This document shows positions 11,114 through 24,500 of a stretch of DNA of 64,000 nt, piece after piece. The notes under the pieces are model-generated. The model saw only the letters and a program-made list of their open reading frames with translations. It did no database searches and was not told the DNA's origin. Position 1 is the first letter of the stretch. Every line of letters starts with the position of its first letter. The DNA comes from Volvox africanus (lineage: Eukaryota > Chlorophyta > Chlorophyceae > Chlamydomonadales > Volvocaceae), in contig BSDZ01000017.1 in NCBI GenBank assembly GCA_030268105.1, forward strand, positions 1,778,001-1,842,000, in the 5' to 3' direction. The translations under genes and the position numbers were made by a program.

Positions 11114-13593
11114 ATGGACAGTGAGGATTGGAGTTGAGGCCGCTGTTGAACTGGCAGACTCCATTGGATGACCGAGGTTTGTGTTGAACCCGGGAAATCA
11201 CTTAGGAGAAGCCAACGTGGGTGAATGGATGAGGGACACCCTTGCACCGGATGATTACGATTGCGGTTGCATCAAAATGGGTTAGTTTAATTGGAACCGT
11301 GGCGTTTTGGTATATGGTTGAATAGCCATACATTTTCCAATGTACGGCAATACTTGGGGCATCCATGTATGGTTTAGAAACTCCAGTATGAGCTGCGTTG
11401 TGTTACAGTTGTGAATTTGTGACTATATGGTAGGCTCCTAGCTACCTGGTGTGGTGTGGGGTTGCAAAGCCCTTCTGCGCACCCGCCACATACACGTACA
11501 TACCATTAGTTTTAAATTATAAGCAATCCAACCAACGCACAAATACAGGTGCCGTGCATTTCGAATTCTACGACAGCGCGACATACAGCAGCAGATGCAC
11601 GAAATTGTAATCCATGCCGAAGTCAACCCGCAGGCGCGGGTTGAGTTGACTTGGGCGTCTTGGGGCACGAGCGACTTGGGAAGCTCGAAAAACAAGGTCT
11701 CGGATGTTCAAGGTCTCGATCCAGTGTAACAGAGGCTTCGCCTAGCTGGTAGGTGTATATTGGCGAGCTCCGAGTCATTGTGACACAGGGCACGTGGTGC
11801 AAGGGTGACTCCATGCTAGTTACATTATAGTAGTAACTTACAATGGAAAAGGAAGTGTCTGCCTCATTTATTCAGGCGCCTTAAATAGCGCTGCCTGGCT
11901 CGTAAGGGGGCCTTACGTCTATCCAAAACTGGTGCGCATTCTACAACCGATACCGTTGTACGAATGCTCGCATGCAAGTAGTTCCAAGCGACTTGTTCAA
12001 GTTCTATGCGTTAGATCTATTGTAATTAATTTATTCTTACGTAATCATGTTATTTATCACTAAAGGCCAAATTACGACAACTCAGTTTCGCTCTTTCTGG
12101 AGCTTCTGCGCCATTCGCCCTGTTACATAGCTAGTGACAGTACATTGTGTGTTAGCAGTAATGAGGGGCGTGAGGGGTGTCTGTGCGTGCAATTTCCCCC
12201 GCTTGGACGCACAAGCTTGCGTCACTGTTTGATACGTCAATCCGGAGGATACTCCTCCTCTCCCGCCTCTGTGACTCAATCGCCGGATACTGAAATATCA
12301 AACGATACGCACTGTACTGAAGTGGAACAAGAACGGTGAAGTAGCTAGCTCTGTAACTGTATATGTATAGTTGCATTTATGTAAACAACAAAACTATAAC
12401 AACCCCACCCCCGATATATATACACGTACGCCATGTGGCAGTGTATCGATCAAAACAAGAGAAGTAAACATTTTGTAAGGACAGGCCACACGCAGGCAGC
12501 TAGATAGGGCATCAACGTATTTTTATTCGTGCTGAGGAGCCGCGCTCTGCAATGTATGATCATGGGCAGTACTGCCAGCCTCCCAATGGGATGGAAGTAC
12601 AGGTTGGCGCGCGGATGCACGGGTGGCAGCAGTTTGAAGAGGTGGATGACGGCCCACGTGGGTGCGGGAAGGCCATGCTGATTGCGCTGCTTGTAAGCAG
12701 GCCCTGGCCGGTCAGTCGCACCGCTAACTTACATATGAGGGATAGATAAGCATATACATGCCTTGATGGGGGATACACAAGGTTCTTCCAGACCACATAC
12801 ATCCCAGGACCGCTTGCATCTAATTGGGGCTTTTCGGTCCCGCCATGAATCGTTGCTTGTCTAACATGCATACTTATCTCTGCGTGATCGTTGGCCGGTT
12901 TAGATGGCTCATCGTACTAGCCAGCGTCTAAACATCTATTCCCTCATAACAAATTGACACTTATGTGTACGTATTTGGGGTCTCATCACTCACCCTGTGT
13001 GACGTTCAATTCGGGCCAGAACCAAGTGCGATGTGTCTTTCTCCCCACCGGGCTGTGTGAAGGTATCATCCAAGATTGCCTGCCTGCAGTGAAGCATGAA
13101 TAATGAATGCACGCGGCAGCATAGCATACATCTTGTTTGTCCAAAAAGCTGCGTGCGCTGTTTCATTTTCCTCGCTCCCCGCTGGCCCAAGCTCACGGCA
13201 ACCTCAGCTAGCCTGACGGACACAGCGTAAAGCTGCCCCAGGCAAAACCTCATAAGCCTCAGTCCAGCAACTCTAACCGTACCTCCAGCCCTTGGCCCGC
13301 GGCCGGTCTTCGGTAGCACCTGGGGTCAATCATGAGCACCTATGAGCACCTAGGTCAATTACCAAAGCGCTGGTGATGGGGTTGCGATGGCAAGCGACAT
13401 ACAACAGGGCAAGGTGACGCAGGGTCCGTTAATGCTCTCCAGTCTAAGGGATGGCACGTGAGGTGCAGGCAAGGTACCTGCGCGCAGTTAATGGTAGTTA
13501 GCATGGAAAGCTGTTGGTGAAGGAATAGTATTGCCGCAGTGAGCACCTCCGTCCGAGTGTGTGCTATGCTCTTTATACCAGTTCCATGGGAAT
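11114..13593. other. gene-poor region, no feature recognised
   Basis: Open frames here are short, with no motifs or coherent splice pairs. The decamer ATGAGCACCT is tandemly repeated near 13330-13350. I see nothing else that I can support. Confidence 0.45.
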
Positions 13594-13720
13594 ACACTCA
13601 ATACTTCCAAGAGACCGGATGAGGCTGCCCCAAAATACCGGGAAAGGTAGGGACTGCCAGGATAGTGGCCACGGGTGAAGCTGTACCCCCCTATCCCACA
13701 CACACACTCAATACTTCCAA
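13594..13720 (+). mobile_element. 5'-truncated SINE-like element with 17-bp target-site duplication
   Basis: The 17-mer ACACTCAATACTTCCAA occurs at 13594-13610 and again, perfectly, at 13704-13720. Between the copies, 13611-13703 holds a ~93-bp sequence (starting GAGACCGGATGAGGCTGCCC, ending TATCCCACACAC) that recurs at 52151-52270 on the other strand. A long perfect duplication, 5' truncation relative to the second copy, and a simple CA tail are the marks of target-primed (LINE-machinery) insertion. It lacks a coding frame of its own. Confidence 0.75.
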
Positions 13721-13820
13721 TTATAACGATAGATGCGCAACGACTGTTGCTTCGGGCAGTAGTTATAATGGTTATTAATAAGATCTAGATCAAAGATCTT
13801 ACTGGCCAAGTTCTTTAAAT

Positions 13821-14069
13821 TTAGGAAGTTTCGTTTTGATGATTTTGCCCATCTCGTTCAACTTCGCCCATTACCTCATGCGACCACGGCCCATATACTA
13901 AATCAACATCTGACATGTAAGAACATATTTTAGCAAGGAAGCCGTGACCGATAGGCTTCAGTAGCTCCAAAGCGTGCAGTATACGTAACATTTCGGCCAG
14001 TCCACTCGCATCAAGCCATTTCATCCCCGATTCTCTCGATATTTTTCTAATATGAAACAAAATATCCAA
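13821..14069 (-). pseudogene. possible fragment of a helical-repeat (OPR/FAST-kinase-like) protein
   Basis: A ~80-codon open stretch without an ATG reads GMKWLDASGLAEMLRILHAL followed by ELLKPIGHGFLAKICSYMSD. The spacing of Leu-Ala, His-Ala-Leu, Pro and Phe-Leu resembles one repeat of algal octotricopeptide or FAST-kinase-like organelle RNA-binding proteins. No neighbouring repeats, splice sites or start were found, so this is either a remnant or chance. Confidence 0.25.
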
Positions 14070-15517
14070 GATTTTTGTGCTGAAGTGTGGTGGGACTTCC
14101 TTGTACTAAGGATCTTTTCCACGAAGTCGCTGCTCCAACATTTGCCTTTGGGAGAAAGCAAACAAACAGGTACTATACATATAATGCAAAGGGAGACGGA
14201 AAACAATAATTAAGACTTGTGCATTGGTCTCCGCTACATGTAGGTGCTTCTGGTGTCACCCTGATGGCTGAAATTGGATTACATCGTACATGGCAGCCTT
14301 ATAGAATCATTTCTTGTGTCCATTAATAATTACACTGAGGGATTACTTCCATCATTACAATGAACAGCAAGCTCATAACATGATGTCTGGTCCATCGTCG
14401 CTGCTCTTTAGGGGGCATTGCCACTGTGCTTTACTAGAACTACCAGCGAGTAAAAAGCCATCTAATATTTCATTTATTATTTGTAATGTCTTGCTGGGGC
14501 CCGGATGATGTAATAAAATACCGGTATCTGTCGTCGGGCAACGCAAAATCAGTTGAATATGCGTTGCCCAAGGTCAGCTTTATTTTAAATTTGTCTTGAT
14601 GAAAGAAGTTCCTCGATACTGATTTCCCATAGTCGGTGGCTTTGTTCTTCTTTCTGCGGCACAGACGGCGTTTCCGTCGGTGGCGGGGCGGGGGGATGTG
14701 AGGTAGATGGTGAGAAGGGATGGACATCTGGACAGAAAAATCGAGAACCAAAGGCTCCAATCTATCAACTAATCACATTTTGCTTAATATTACAAGAAAT
14801 TTGCACTAGCCGATCACCACTAACTGTCTCCGACTATTAGCTACGTGTGTAGGTACGTCTAAATGAGCTTTTCTCAACACGAGAAAAAATATTAAGCTGA
14901 CGGATGGACATTTACTACAGAGAGCAGTAAGGGCAACGACGCATGGATCGAGGGGGAGTTAAGCGAGTGTTCATGCGAACAAAACAAAGTTTAAAGGCGG
15001 TGATACAATTGCATATCGTAAGAACAATACAATTACAGCCGATGTACGGTTGTATGCATTTGGCGCGGATTCCACGTTTTGCTAATACTGGACGCTCCCT
15101 CAGGTGTGTACATTTGCCAATAGTTATATCTTTATGTCAAACCCACTAGCAATAATGTTTATGTAGGCCAACTCGCCGCATTTTAATACAATTCAGATTC
15201 ATTAACAGTACAATATATATTTCGATAATTGTAGATGCTTGTCATAAAACGCACATATGCATCATCTTATTAATTTCTTGGCCACTTGGATGAGCCTGTG
15301 CAGAGAATGCTTAGCGCAGGAGTCCCAGGTCCTATCTGCCGGCATTCCACAGAACGAGAAGCCAATGCTGTACAAGACGAAATATCTCTGTGTTCTATTA
15401 CTATGGAATATCTGTTTTTTATCCTTGGAGTCAGGAAGGGTACGGTTAATCCTTGTCATCTCAATTTCACTTATGTGTCAACCACTGATATCACCATGCC
15501 ATCACACGCTTCCAGGC
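14070..15517. other. AT-rich intergenic region upstream of the 16-exon gene
   Basis: No convincing coding frame was found. The open frame continuing upstream from 15518 to 15257 is hydrophobic and unlike the protein that follows, so it is probably 5' UTR, promoter or intron. A good acceptor (CGCTTCCAG) ends at 15515, which allows a spliced 5' leader. Confidence 0.4.
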
Positions 15518-18500
15518 ATGTTTGAAGCAGATCGGGAGTACGTGGATGCCTTTCGCAGCATGGAGTTATGCGACTGGCTTGGTGCTTGGAGGGATCTGAG
15601 CCCCAAAGGGGCGACTGACATGCTGCAAATCCTTTCATCGCGCTCATTCACAAGGAGCCGAAATCCAGCGTTAGAGATCCAAGCCACCACTCCATCTCTG
15701 ACCACGTATGCTGAATGCATTTCTGGGGATACCAGCGCCGCTCGGACAGACAACCCTGGCTCCGATCCCAAAGCTTCACCCCGGCCGCAGTTTGCCGTGT
15801 CATGGCGTCTACCAAAAGCTGGTCACGAGATATCAGTGCAGGCCAAAGCAGGATCCAAGAACCTTCCGGGCGACCCGTCAGCCGCCGAGGCCCAAGTCTG
15901 CGGGGCCGCAGCGGCTGAAGGGACAGCGGCAACTATGCGGCCGGGGCCGCAGCCAGCTCCCCCTCGCCATCTAGGTTTCGGAATCATGGTAGATGGCGTC
16001 CAGCACCATCTGTCGGCAACGTACGCAGCTGCCCCCGAAGAAGACTCCGCCGCCGGCGCCAATTCGGGCCCACCTTATGTGGTTCCTGGGCAACCCTGCA
16101 ATTTGGCGGCTGACGGCAAAACAGGCCCAGGCGCAAGCGGCAGGGTGAAGCGGCCCCTTCTGTCGCCACATTCACGTGCACGGATACGGCAACGGTGCGC
16201 CCAGCTCTTCGGGCCCCGCTGGCACGTCGCTAAAGTGTGGCGCGCCCAGCAGGACATTCTTATTCGGCAACTTGGCGGTCCGCTACCTGTCTGGTACATC
16301 CGCGGTCCGGGATCAGGGGGGCATCACCAAGCAGCAGCAGCAGCCGGGTATCAGCCCCGTGCCTCCCCCGATCATGGCGCCCGGGCCCAGCCACAGCTGG
16401 CGCAGCAGCGGCAGCTGGGTAAGCGGACCCGGGAGACCTTCACAGAAGGTGACGTCGACTCTGCCGGGCCGGCACTGAATGGCGACGAGGACGACCCGGC
16501 GCGGCTGGGGCACCAACGTGGCCGCCCGCGGCCGCATTGTGTGGAGGATGGGACGACATCTGGCGATGGTGGGTTGTGGAGGGCCGGACCTTTGGCAGGC
16601 GGAGCTCAGCACCCACCTGGCATGTGCGATGATACACCTCCGCGGCAGCTCACCCCTGGGGATCCTGGCATGTTGTCACACGCGACGCAACCAACAGAGC
16701 CCGACCCTGAAGCTGCACCCTTTGGGGAGCTGCTGTACGGTGTGCAGCGCATGGGCTGCGATTTGCGCCGCCGCCTCAGGGGCCTGTCAGATTATGGTGG
16801 TGAGACAATAGTGGCAGTGGCGGACACGTGGCAGCTTGCCTGGATGCGCGTCCTAGTCAAAGTGCTGGATCAGCTGAGGCGGCTATTGGAGGCGCGATCC
16901 GCTGTATCCAAGTACGGCACAGGTCCGTTTGCGGTTCATCTGAAAAGGAGGAAAGCCGGCGCTAGCTGACTGCCGTTGGTCTGCGTTTCCGTACAGTATT
17001 GCACTCAGGCATGGAGGTAACTCTTATCAATGCTCTTTCCTGGAGTTCATCTATTTATGTAAAGGCGAAATGGCCCACCGCTGTTCAGGGCGCCGCCGTG
17101 CATTCGAGGCCTTGCCGGGCCCTGGCCAGCCGATGGTCAATCACTCCCAGCTGCGGGCGGCGGTGCAGCTCCTGATTGTGGTGGCTGGTGAACTGCCGCC
17201 TGGAAAGCTGCCGCGGGGAGGAATGGCGGCGGAGGCTTTGGATGCAATCGACTACTTGCTTTGCAGCAATCCCTTTGTGGACTTTGACGGGTGAGCGCGG
17301 GCAGGTGTTGCGGACTACTTCCATTCGCACATCTTCGCTGTTGCAGATCCATTTCAAAAAAAGCGCAGCGGCACAGAAATGCGTCTTTAGCGTTTGACCT
17401 CATCCCCCCATAGTATCTGCATTCTTGCATTGAACCCGTTCAGTGTTAAGGAATCCGTCTTGCCTTGCCTTGCCCATGGATGTACACAACAACGGCAGAT
17501 GCGACCCGCAAGCTCGGGCGATTCTGGTCGATGGGGTGCTGAAGCTTGCCCGCCTTGCGGTGGATAGGGGCGTCAGGGAGCCCAGCTGGCGGGGAGTGAG
17601 GGACCGTGTGGTGCAGACGTTGCTAGGCTGGCTTGTCAGGCAGAGCGACATCATCCAGCAGCTCAGCGCTCCGTCCTTGGTTGGCAACGCTGAAAGCAAG
17701 GTAGCCAGAAACCACGGTGGGCCGGACGGCATAACCCACATCGCATATTTCATGAAGACCTGGAACGCGTCGCGTCGCGTCAGGAACCGCTCCTGGCACC
17801 AGTCCGATGTCCTGAAATGACTGGCGGGCACCCTAGTCACCGACACTCAATGCGTATCACTCATGCCTCTGTCCCTGCCCCTGCTCGCTGTTTCTCTTCT
17901 TCTCCGCTCCTTGATGTTATATGCTCTGGTTCCCGTTTGCATAGGTATCATGCACGCGTGCCTCCTCCCAGAACCCATCTCTTTGTCTTCCCTCCCCTCC
18001 CCTCCGTTCCGTCTACAGCAATATCATGTCTCGTTTACTCGTCTTCCCCTCCCCTCCTTTGGTTGTTGATTTCGCGTTGCGTTTGATGTCTTTTTCGTGC
18101 CTCGTCCTACCTCGCAGCTAGGCGGTCTCTACTGCCCCGCCGATGAAATGGTCACACTTCCCGACGAAGAGCAGCTGCGGGACCGACTCACGGTGCAGAG
18201 TGGCCACATGGAGCTGTTCCGCATTTTGGCAGCATCTCTGTCGGTGAGAGGGTCTGTCTCCGTCCGTCAACCAAAACTGACATTACTGAATAAACAAAAA
18301 TAATACCAAAAATAACAAAAAAACGCATAAGGTACTATAATTTGGTGCTTTGTTACGCGTGCCGGGGCATGAGTTCTGTTTAAATACTTCGCCATGTGGC
18401 TAATAAAAGATATTTTTTATTCTTTCTCCAGAATTATTAGTCCTTGATTTCCGTTCAGTCGTTGAGCTCTTAACTGTTTTATAGGGTTTTAAAACCCTAA

Positions 18501-21500
18501 ACCCTTCCTCAACGATGGAGGAAGGACAATGCACACCATGCGCCGCACCAGGGTTGGTCACATTCCCTCAGAAGCTCTCTCTCACACTTCGCGCCCTCTC
18601 ACAAATGACCTGATTGCGTTTGCTGTTCCGACTTATTGTGCCTTTCGACGTCGTGCAGATCCTCGCTGTGCAGCTGGGTCCTTCCCTGGCCCTTCGGATC
18701 CTGGATCCGGGGGTCGTTAGGGCCCTACTGCAGCCCCTGTCCGATACGGGCACCGGCATCGCATCAACCTCTTCCATCACCCGTACGTCGTCGCTGTCCT
18801 CAGCCTCGCCTCTGTCCCCGCCCCAACTTCTGCCACGGGAAGCCAAGACGGCCAACGCCTTGGCCCTGTTGCACGCCGCCGTCCTGGCGCTGTTGCCCAG
18901 CACGCCCAATGCGACCTGCCTGGCGCAGGTGTGCGACGCGGTGCTGCAATCCGGGCTGCGGATCGCAGCAGAGGCAGTGCTACTGGGCGAATGCAGGTCG
19001 TCGGACAAACCGCAGCCGCTGGGCCGGGAAGTGACGGTGGGTTGGCGAGCCGGTGGGGACTGGGTTATGTCCTATGCATGCTTCAATCTCATTGGGTGGT
19101 GCGTGTGATCTGCTAGTTTGTGTCGTGAACTCCTGGCGCGTTCGCGTTGTAGCGGGTTTGCCCAAGGAAGCGATCACGAGCCCAGGATCCGTCCACTTCG
19201 AGCCCGGTTGATCATGTTGCATTAACAGTCTAGGGAGTTGAGAGCTGGAGACATCGCATATTAGGGGAAGGGCAGCGATACATGTGTACTACTCACATGT
19301 GTGTATGGTTCGGCACACAGGCATGTCGTGACGTGGTGGTACCGCTGCTGGGTACTCTGTACGCTCTGCTACTGAGCCGGGGCTCCCTTCCTGACTGGGC
19401 GGCGGTTGAGGGCGCAATACACGCTTCTGCAACAGACGGTTCCTCCCCGACCTCCAGCTGTCCAATCAGACGGGTGAGTGCGGGTACGCAGCCTGGGCCA
19501 GCCTGGTCCTGGCTCACACATCCTTCAGGGACAAGCGTGGTACCGGGCAGACTGGTTGATTCGGGAGGTGGTGGGAGCCGCTCGTCCGGGGCCTGACGCT
19601 GTTGCGGTGCTCCACGAGGGTATGAGTGTCATTCCCAAGGACGTGATGAGTGAGTAGCATACATATTGGCCAAGGAAGTAGATAAGGTTGTACCCGCTCC
19701 TCGTTTGACAATGCTTCCCGTTTCTTATGCAGCAGACATATCAATTGGTAGACGTGCTTCTGATTCAACTGCAGGCCTGGGAGGCACTAGCCGACCGGCG
19801 GTACCGCAGCATCGTGCTGTTCCTCCAGGCACAGGTGGTGCGGGCGCTGGCACGGATGGGGCAGCTACAGCAGCTGGAGGCAGCTTTCCGCTGCGATCCG
19901 CCTAACCCCGCACCCGGACACGGCCAGCGCGGGGTTGTTGGGGAACAGCTGGGCGTGGCGGGGGTGAGCCTTAAAACACGGGTTTCGGGTTCGGCTTATC
20001 GGAAGCTGGCTGCCCAGGGAAATGGGGCCAGCAGCGACAGGGGCGCTATTACTTACTTCCGGCGAGTGGATTTCGGGCCGCCCTGCCTCGGGCTGGGGTT
20101 TAGATGAGAGGACTCTGGCGATATTGAGACAGACTGCTGCTGAACCCCGTGAGTTTGGGCAGCAGCAGCTACTCATCCTGTGCACCAAAACGAGCTAACA
20201 AAGGCGGGTGTATGCTTCCGTCCCTCATTCCATGCAGACGTGGCTGCGCGCTGCTCTGGACTGCGGGAGTCGACCCATGCTGGCGGCCCTCACTGCCGAG
20301 CTGTTGCGGTGCGACTTCTCACGACAGCTGCTGGGGTGTCAGTTACCTGCCTGCGGGCCTGCTCCTGAAGGCCCGGCTGCTGCCAGTGGTACTTCACTTG
20401 TCGCAGCTAGCGACAGCAGCGATGGTGGCGCTGGCAGAGATGAAGCGGAGGCGCTGGCTAGCGCAGTGGCCCTCGCCATCGTAGAGGACGTGGATGGGAG
20501 GACATGTGCACAGTTGGCGGGGGCTCTGGTTTCGGGGCTGGTTCGTGAGCGGGGCCCCACCGATGTTTGGGCCGCGCTGTGCGGCCTAGACCTTACCTGG
20601 CGGGCCTTGCGTCGCGAGCTGCCGCGCACGGCTGGGAACGGAGTCAAGGGAGGGTCGGTGTCCGGCACTGGGGATACGGTTACGAGTATGCCCGGGGCCG
20701 CTGTCGTGCATGGCCCTGGCCCTGGCCTGTTGGCTGCTTCAGGGCCGGCGGCTGGGACCCTGCAGGCCCATTGCGCCATGGCGTGTGTTGCTCTGGCCGC
20801 CGTAGAGGGCAGCACAGTGGATTCGAGGTCAGGATCTACTGGTGGCGGTTCCGTGATTGGCGCGGCCGTCGCTCGGAGGGCCTGGACGGAGCAGCAGGCG
20901 CCGGCGCGCATTCTGGAGTGCGTGGCAGAGGTGATGGTGGACGACATGGCGGCGCTCATTCGCTGGCAGGCGCCTTCAGTAGGTGCGATATAGTCTTAAT
21001 CTGCCGCAGCCATATGCAGACATATGCGTTCTTAAAATTAACACGGCCGCATATGGCTGTGAACTCAGCATAAGCAAAAGCTAGTAGACAATGTACGCGG
21101 CCGGAGGATCAGGCAAGCGCTTGAGACGAGTTCTTATTTATCACGTTCAACGCCCTCATGGCTGGATGCAGCGATGCTGCAAAGGAGGCGCACGTTATTG
21201 CCATGCAATGCGGGTCGCATGCATGCGGGTCTACCATTGCACCTCGGTTGTAAAGCTTCTCCTACAGCAGCATCGTGGCGTTGATGGCCCTTTGACGGGG
21301 TCCCATCCACCATTCCGACTTCGCCATCATCCGTGATAAGTTTGGTGACCCTGCACACTTGCCGCGATTACTTGCTATCCCAGTGGCTGCGGTGGGCACT
21401 GGGGCGGAGCAAATGCCCCTCTGGGCGGACCGGCTGCGATCGGGAAGCAGCACTGGTCTGCTCTGCGACCTGGCAGCGGTGCTGGCTCGAAGTACAGGCT

Positions 21501-24500
21501 GTGCGGCGGACCATGCGCACCAGGGGGGGAAGCACTCCGTGCTGCAAAGGTGGGTGTGGACGAGACGGGGCCTGAGGAGGGGTGGATAAGGACGTGGGAG
21601 AGCGGGGCGGGGTTTGGTTGGGGTTGTGCAGCGGATCTGGGCTAATCATGTGTAGCTTGGGTAATGAGGAGGGAGACCCTGAGGGCCAGATCAATAAGAT
21701 TTAAGTGTGCGTTGTTGGCCCCCAAACGAAGCTTTACACTGAAAAGAGTGGGTGTTTCCTTCGCAATGAATGGGGAGGCCGAAACGGTCAGCGGGCTTAA
21801 GCTGGCGATGCACCCTTTCGTGTATTGTACAAGCAGTTGAACTGTTCACGCAGCAAGCCCAGGTGGTAACAGTGGATTACAGACACGCGCACTTCGCGTC
21901 TTTGTCATTTAATCGTGACCTGGCAACCAAGCGCGTCTTTGAGAAGTTTGCTTCTTGAAACTAAGTTCCAAAGAGCATGCAACTGGCAACGTCTTCTGCT
22001 CCGTTCCACCCTGCAACTTCCTCCCAGTCCCGCTTGTGTCTCGACTCAACCGATGTCTCAGATGCCTGGCCCTCCTATGCCTGATGGTTTCGGAGCTTCC
22101 GCCCGGGGGAGAAGTCCACGGCCACACCAACGAGCTGCTCCGGGACCATGTTGCATCTGCCTTAATGGACCACCTCCGCCCGTTGCCGCCTACCGGTCAG
22201 CCGGATCCGGCCGCAAATTGCCGCGAAGGCGTTTCTAGCGACAGGAATGCGCAGGTGGGCGTACGAGTGCAGGATTGGGAGTTGCGCGCTGCTCAAGACA
22301 ACCTGAGTCGTATGTTGCACCGCTGCATAGCCGGCAGCTTGCGCAGCTATGTGGCGGAGGGGCTCAAAGTCCCGGTGCCGCAGTCCGCACAGGCGCGCCA
22401 CGCTACCAACGCGCTGGCCTGGCTACGCAGCCTGCTTTGCCACCCGGCGATGCGGCAGCAGACGCTTCTGGAAAGGTATGGGAGAAGCAGTCAGCCAACC
22501 GTATGAGGCCCAACTGGAGTAAAATGTGCGCGGCCAAACCTGTCAGCCAACCTGCTAACGTATTGCGCTGTGCTTTCGCCCGAGCCCTGAGATGTCCGCC
22601 GTTCATCTTCCGTCTGTTGATGCACCCATCAGGCTTCTGCCGCCGCTTCTAAACCTGGTGGTGGAGAGCTTGGTGACCACAAGGGCGCTTCTCCTTACCA
22701 GGGCGCACCTCCGCTTTGACATGGAGAGCCTGGCCGCCGAGGCTTCGCCCTGCCCGAGCCAGCCGCAGCCGCAGTTGCAGTCACAGCACCAAGCTCCACT
22801 GGCCCTGGTTCGGGAGCTTATGTTGACGGCCAGTGCGGTGCTGGAGGCTGCGGCGGGGTCGGGGCTGATGGCCTCGAAGGACGTCGCGTACGGGATCCTG
22901 CCGGGATCGATACGGATAGAGTGAGTCGTGGGTAAACCCGCAAGGTGGTAGGTTAGATTCGGGTTGGTTGACGACTCTTATATGCTGCCCCTTGCATGGC
23001 CCAACGATTGCTTGACCTTCTATTACCCGAACCGTACTGGACCCTCGCAGCCTGAAGCTTGAAAGCCCTTCCGCACGTTTGTGTGGAACAACTACAACTG
23101 CCCCTGCAATCCCTTCCTTCTCCTTCCCCTGCTCTTGCTCCTGTTGGCTCCTCAGTGCTAGTCCTTTGCTGCTTATGGAGCCCGCCCCGCGCAACCAGCT
23201 CCAAGCTGCAGCGGGATTTGCGGCCGCCCTGCTGCTGCGGACCTGTTTGGAATGCTTCGCACTACCGCTTGAGGCGCGGCACCAGGCAGCGTTGCTATCC
23301 TGCGCGAGGCCCCCGGACGCGGAGCAATCCGTCAAAGTTCGCCTCCGCTTGGCGTCCTATTTTGGCAACCCACCAGTGCTGTCAGAGGCGGAGCAACCGA
23401 AGGCTGTGCGGCAGGCGTGCGGGCCTGACGTCATGAAGTTGAGCTCCGCGCCGGCAGTCGTGGATGGCGCAGACGGGCCCCTGAAGCTGTCTGAAGCCGC
23501 CATTGACTGTATCGTACGGTTGGTCCTTCCGTGGGACGATTCAGGTACGCAGCCTGTGAGACTGCGGTCCGGCATGCCACCGTAAAGCGCAGATTGCTTC
23601 ATGTGGAATGGAGCTTGTTCCTTATCATGGCAGCGAACGATTATTTCGTCTGTCAGCATTGCGTCATCCTTGTCGTCCAGTTTTTTCTCGGTGTAGTCTG
23701 GGTTCGTTCTGCAGCTATCTGTCACATTTGCTGCATAGTCAGGCTCCTGTGCTGCGGACTCCAGCTCGTGCACAGTTCGCCCGAGGCTGCACGCCTAGGG
23801 AGCGCATCCATATCGTTGGTGTGGCGATCAATATACTTGACGAGTTATAGCGCACGTACGGTCATTTTTGGTTCTCTTAGGCAATCACTGAACTCTTCAC
23901 GGACATCGGTCCCATCTGGGAAAGGCTGTCAGCGGAGATGCGCATTAATGTCTGCACAGCAGTCACTGTTCTCCCGCCCTGAGGTTCACTGTGACCCCTG
24001 CTTCCTGATCTCCAGCTTACCGCTGGGTCGAGCCAGTCGTGGAGGCCATAAGGCAGCTGACCGTTGAAACGAAGGGTGCGGGTCTGCGATACACGGAGGC
24101 GCAGAGGGCCCGAGTAATCCAGCTGCTGCGAGAGCAGCGAATTCGCCACGGGCGGTGGCTCCAGCAGAATCGACTGCATAGCGAGTCCCCACCGCAACGA
24201 GTACACACCATTCAGCCAGCGGGTCCGCAGCAGCAGCAGCAATCGGAGCAGCCGCCTGAACCAGGCAGAGCCCTCGGTGCAAAGCCTGCCAGCGCTCCCC
24301 AGACGTTGCAGGCTCGGCGGGGCTCCACGCCGCAAATACCGCAGCCTGGAGGATTGCCACAGTCGGTGGAATCTTGTACGGGGGGTGCAGGGCGACAAGG
24401 CCCAAGTGGTGCACGCCAGCAGCAGCAGCGCCAGCCGGGCCCATCTACCAGGACCTCACAGCAAACTGCTAAGATAGCACGGAGCGCGGCTAACCTGGTG

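Noticed and set aside
13488..13703. Minus-strand frame starting MCGIGGYSF, like the Cys-2 start of class II glutamine amidotransferases
   Set aside because: The frame lies on the antisense strand of the SINE-like repeat; the copy at 52151 gives MCGIGGY then diverges to a stop. No further amidotransferase motif follows, so the resemblance is chance.
20104..20200. Possible extra exon reading ERTLAILRQTAAEPREFGQQ
   Set aside because: The acceptor GTTTAG would need phase 1, but the preceding exon ends in phase 0. Skipping it joins 19963 to 20238 cleanly.
23881..23982. Coding-like stretch ITELFTDIGPIWERLSAEMR in intron 13 of the 16-exon gene
   Set aside because: It reads well but its entry and exit phases cannot join exon 13 (ending 23544) or exon 14 (starting 24016). 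Direct splicing of 13 to 14 is in phase. It remains a possible alternative exon.
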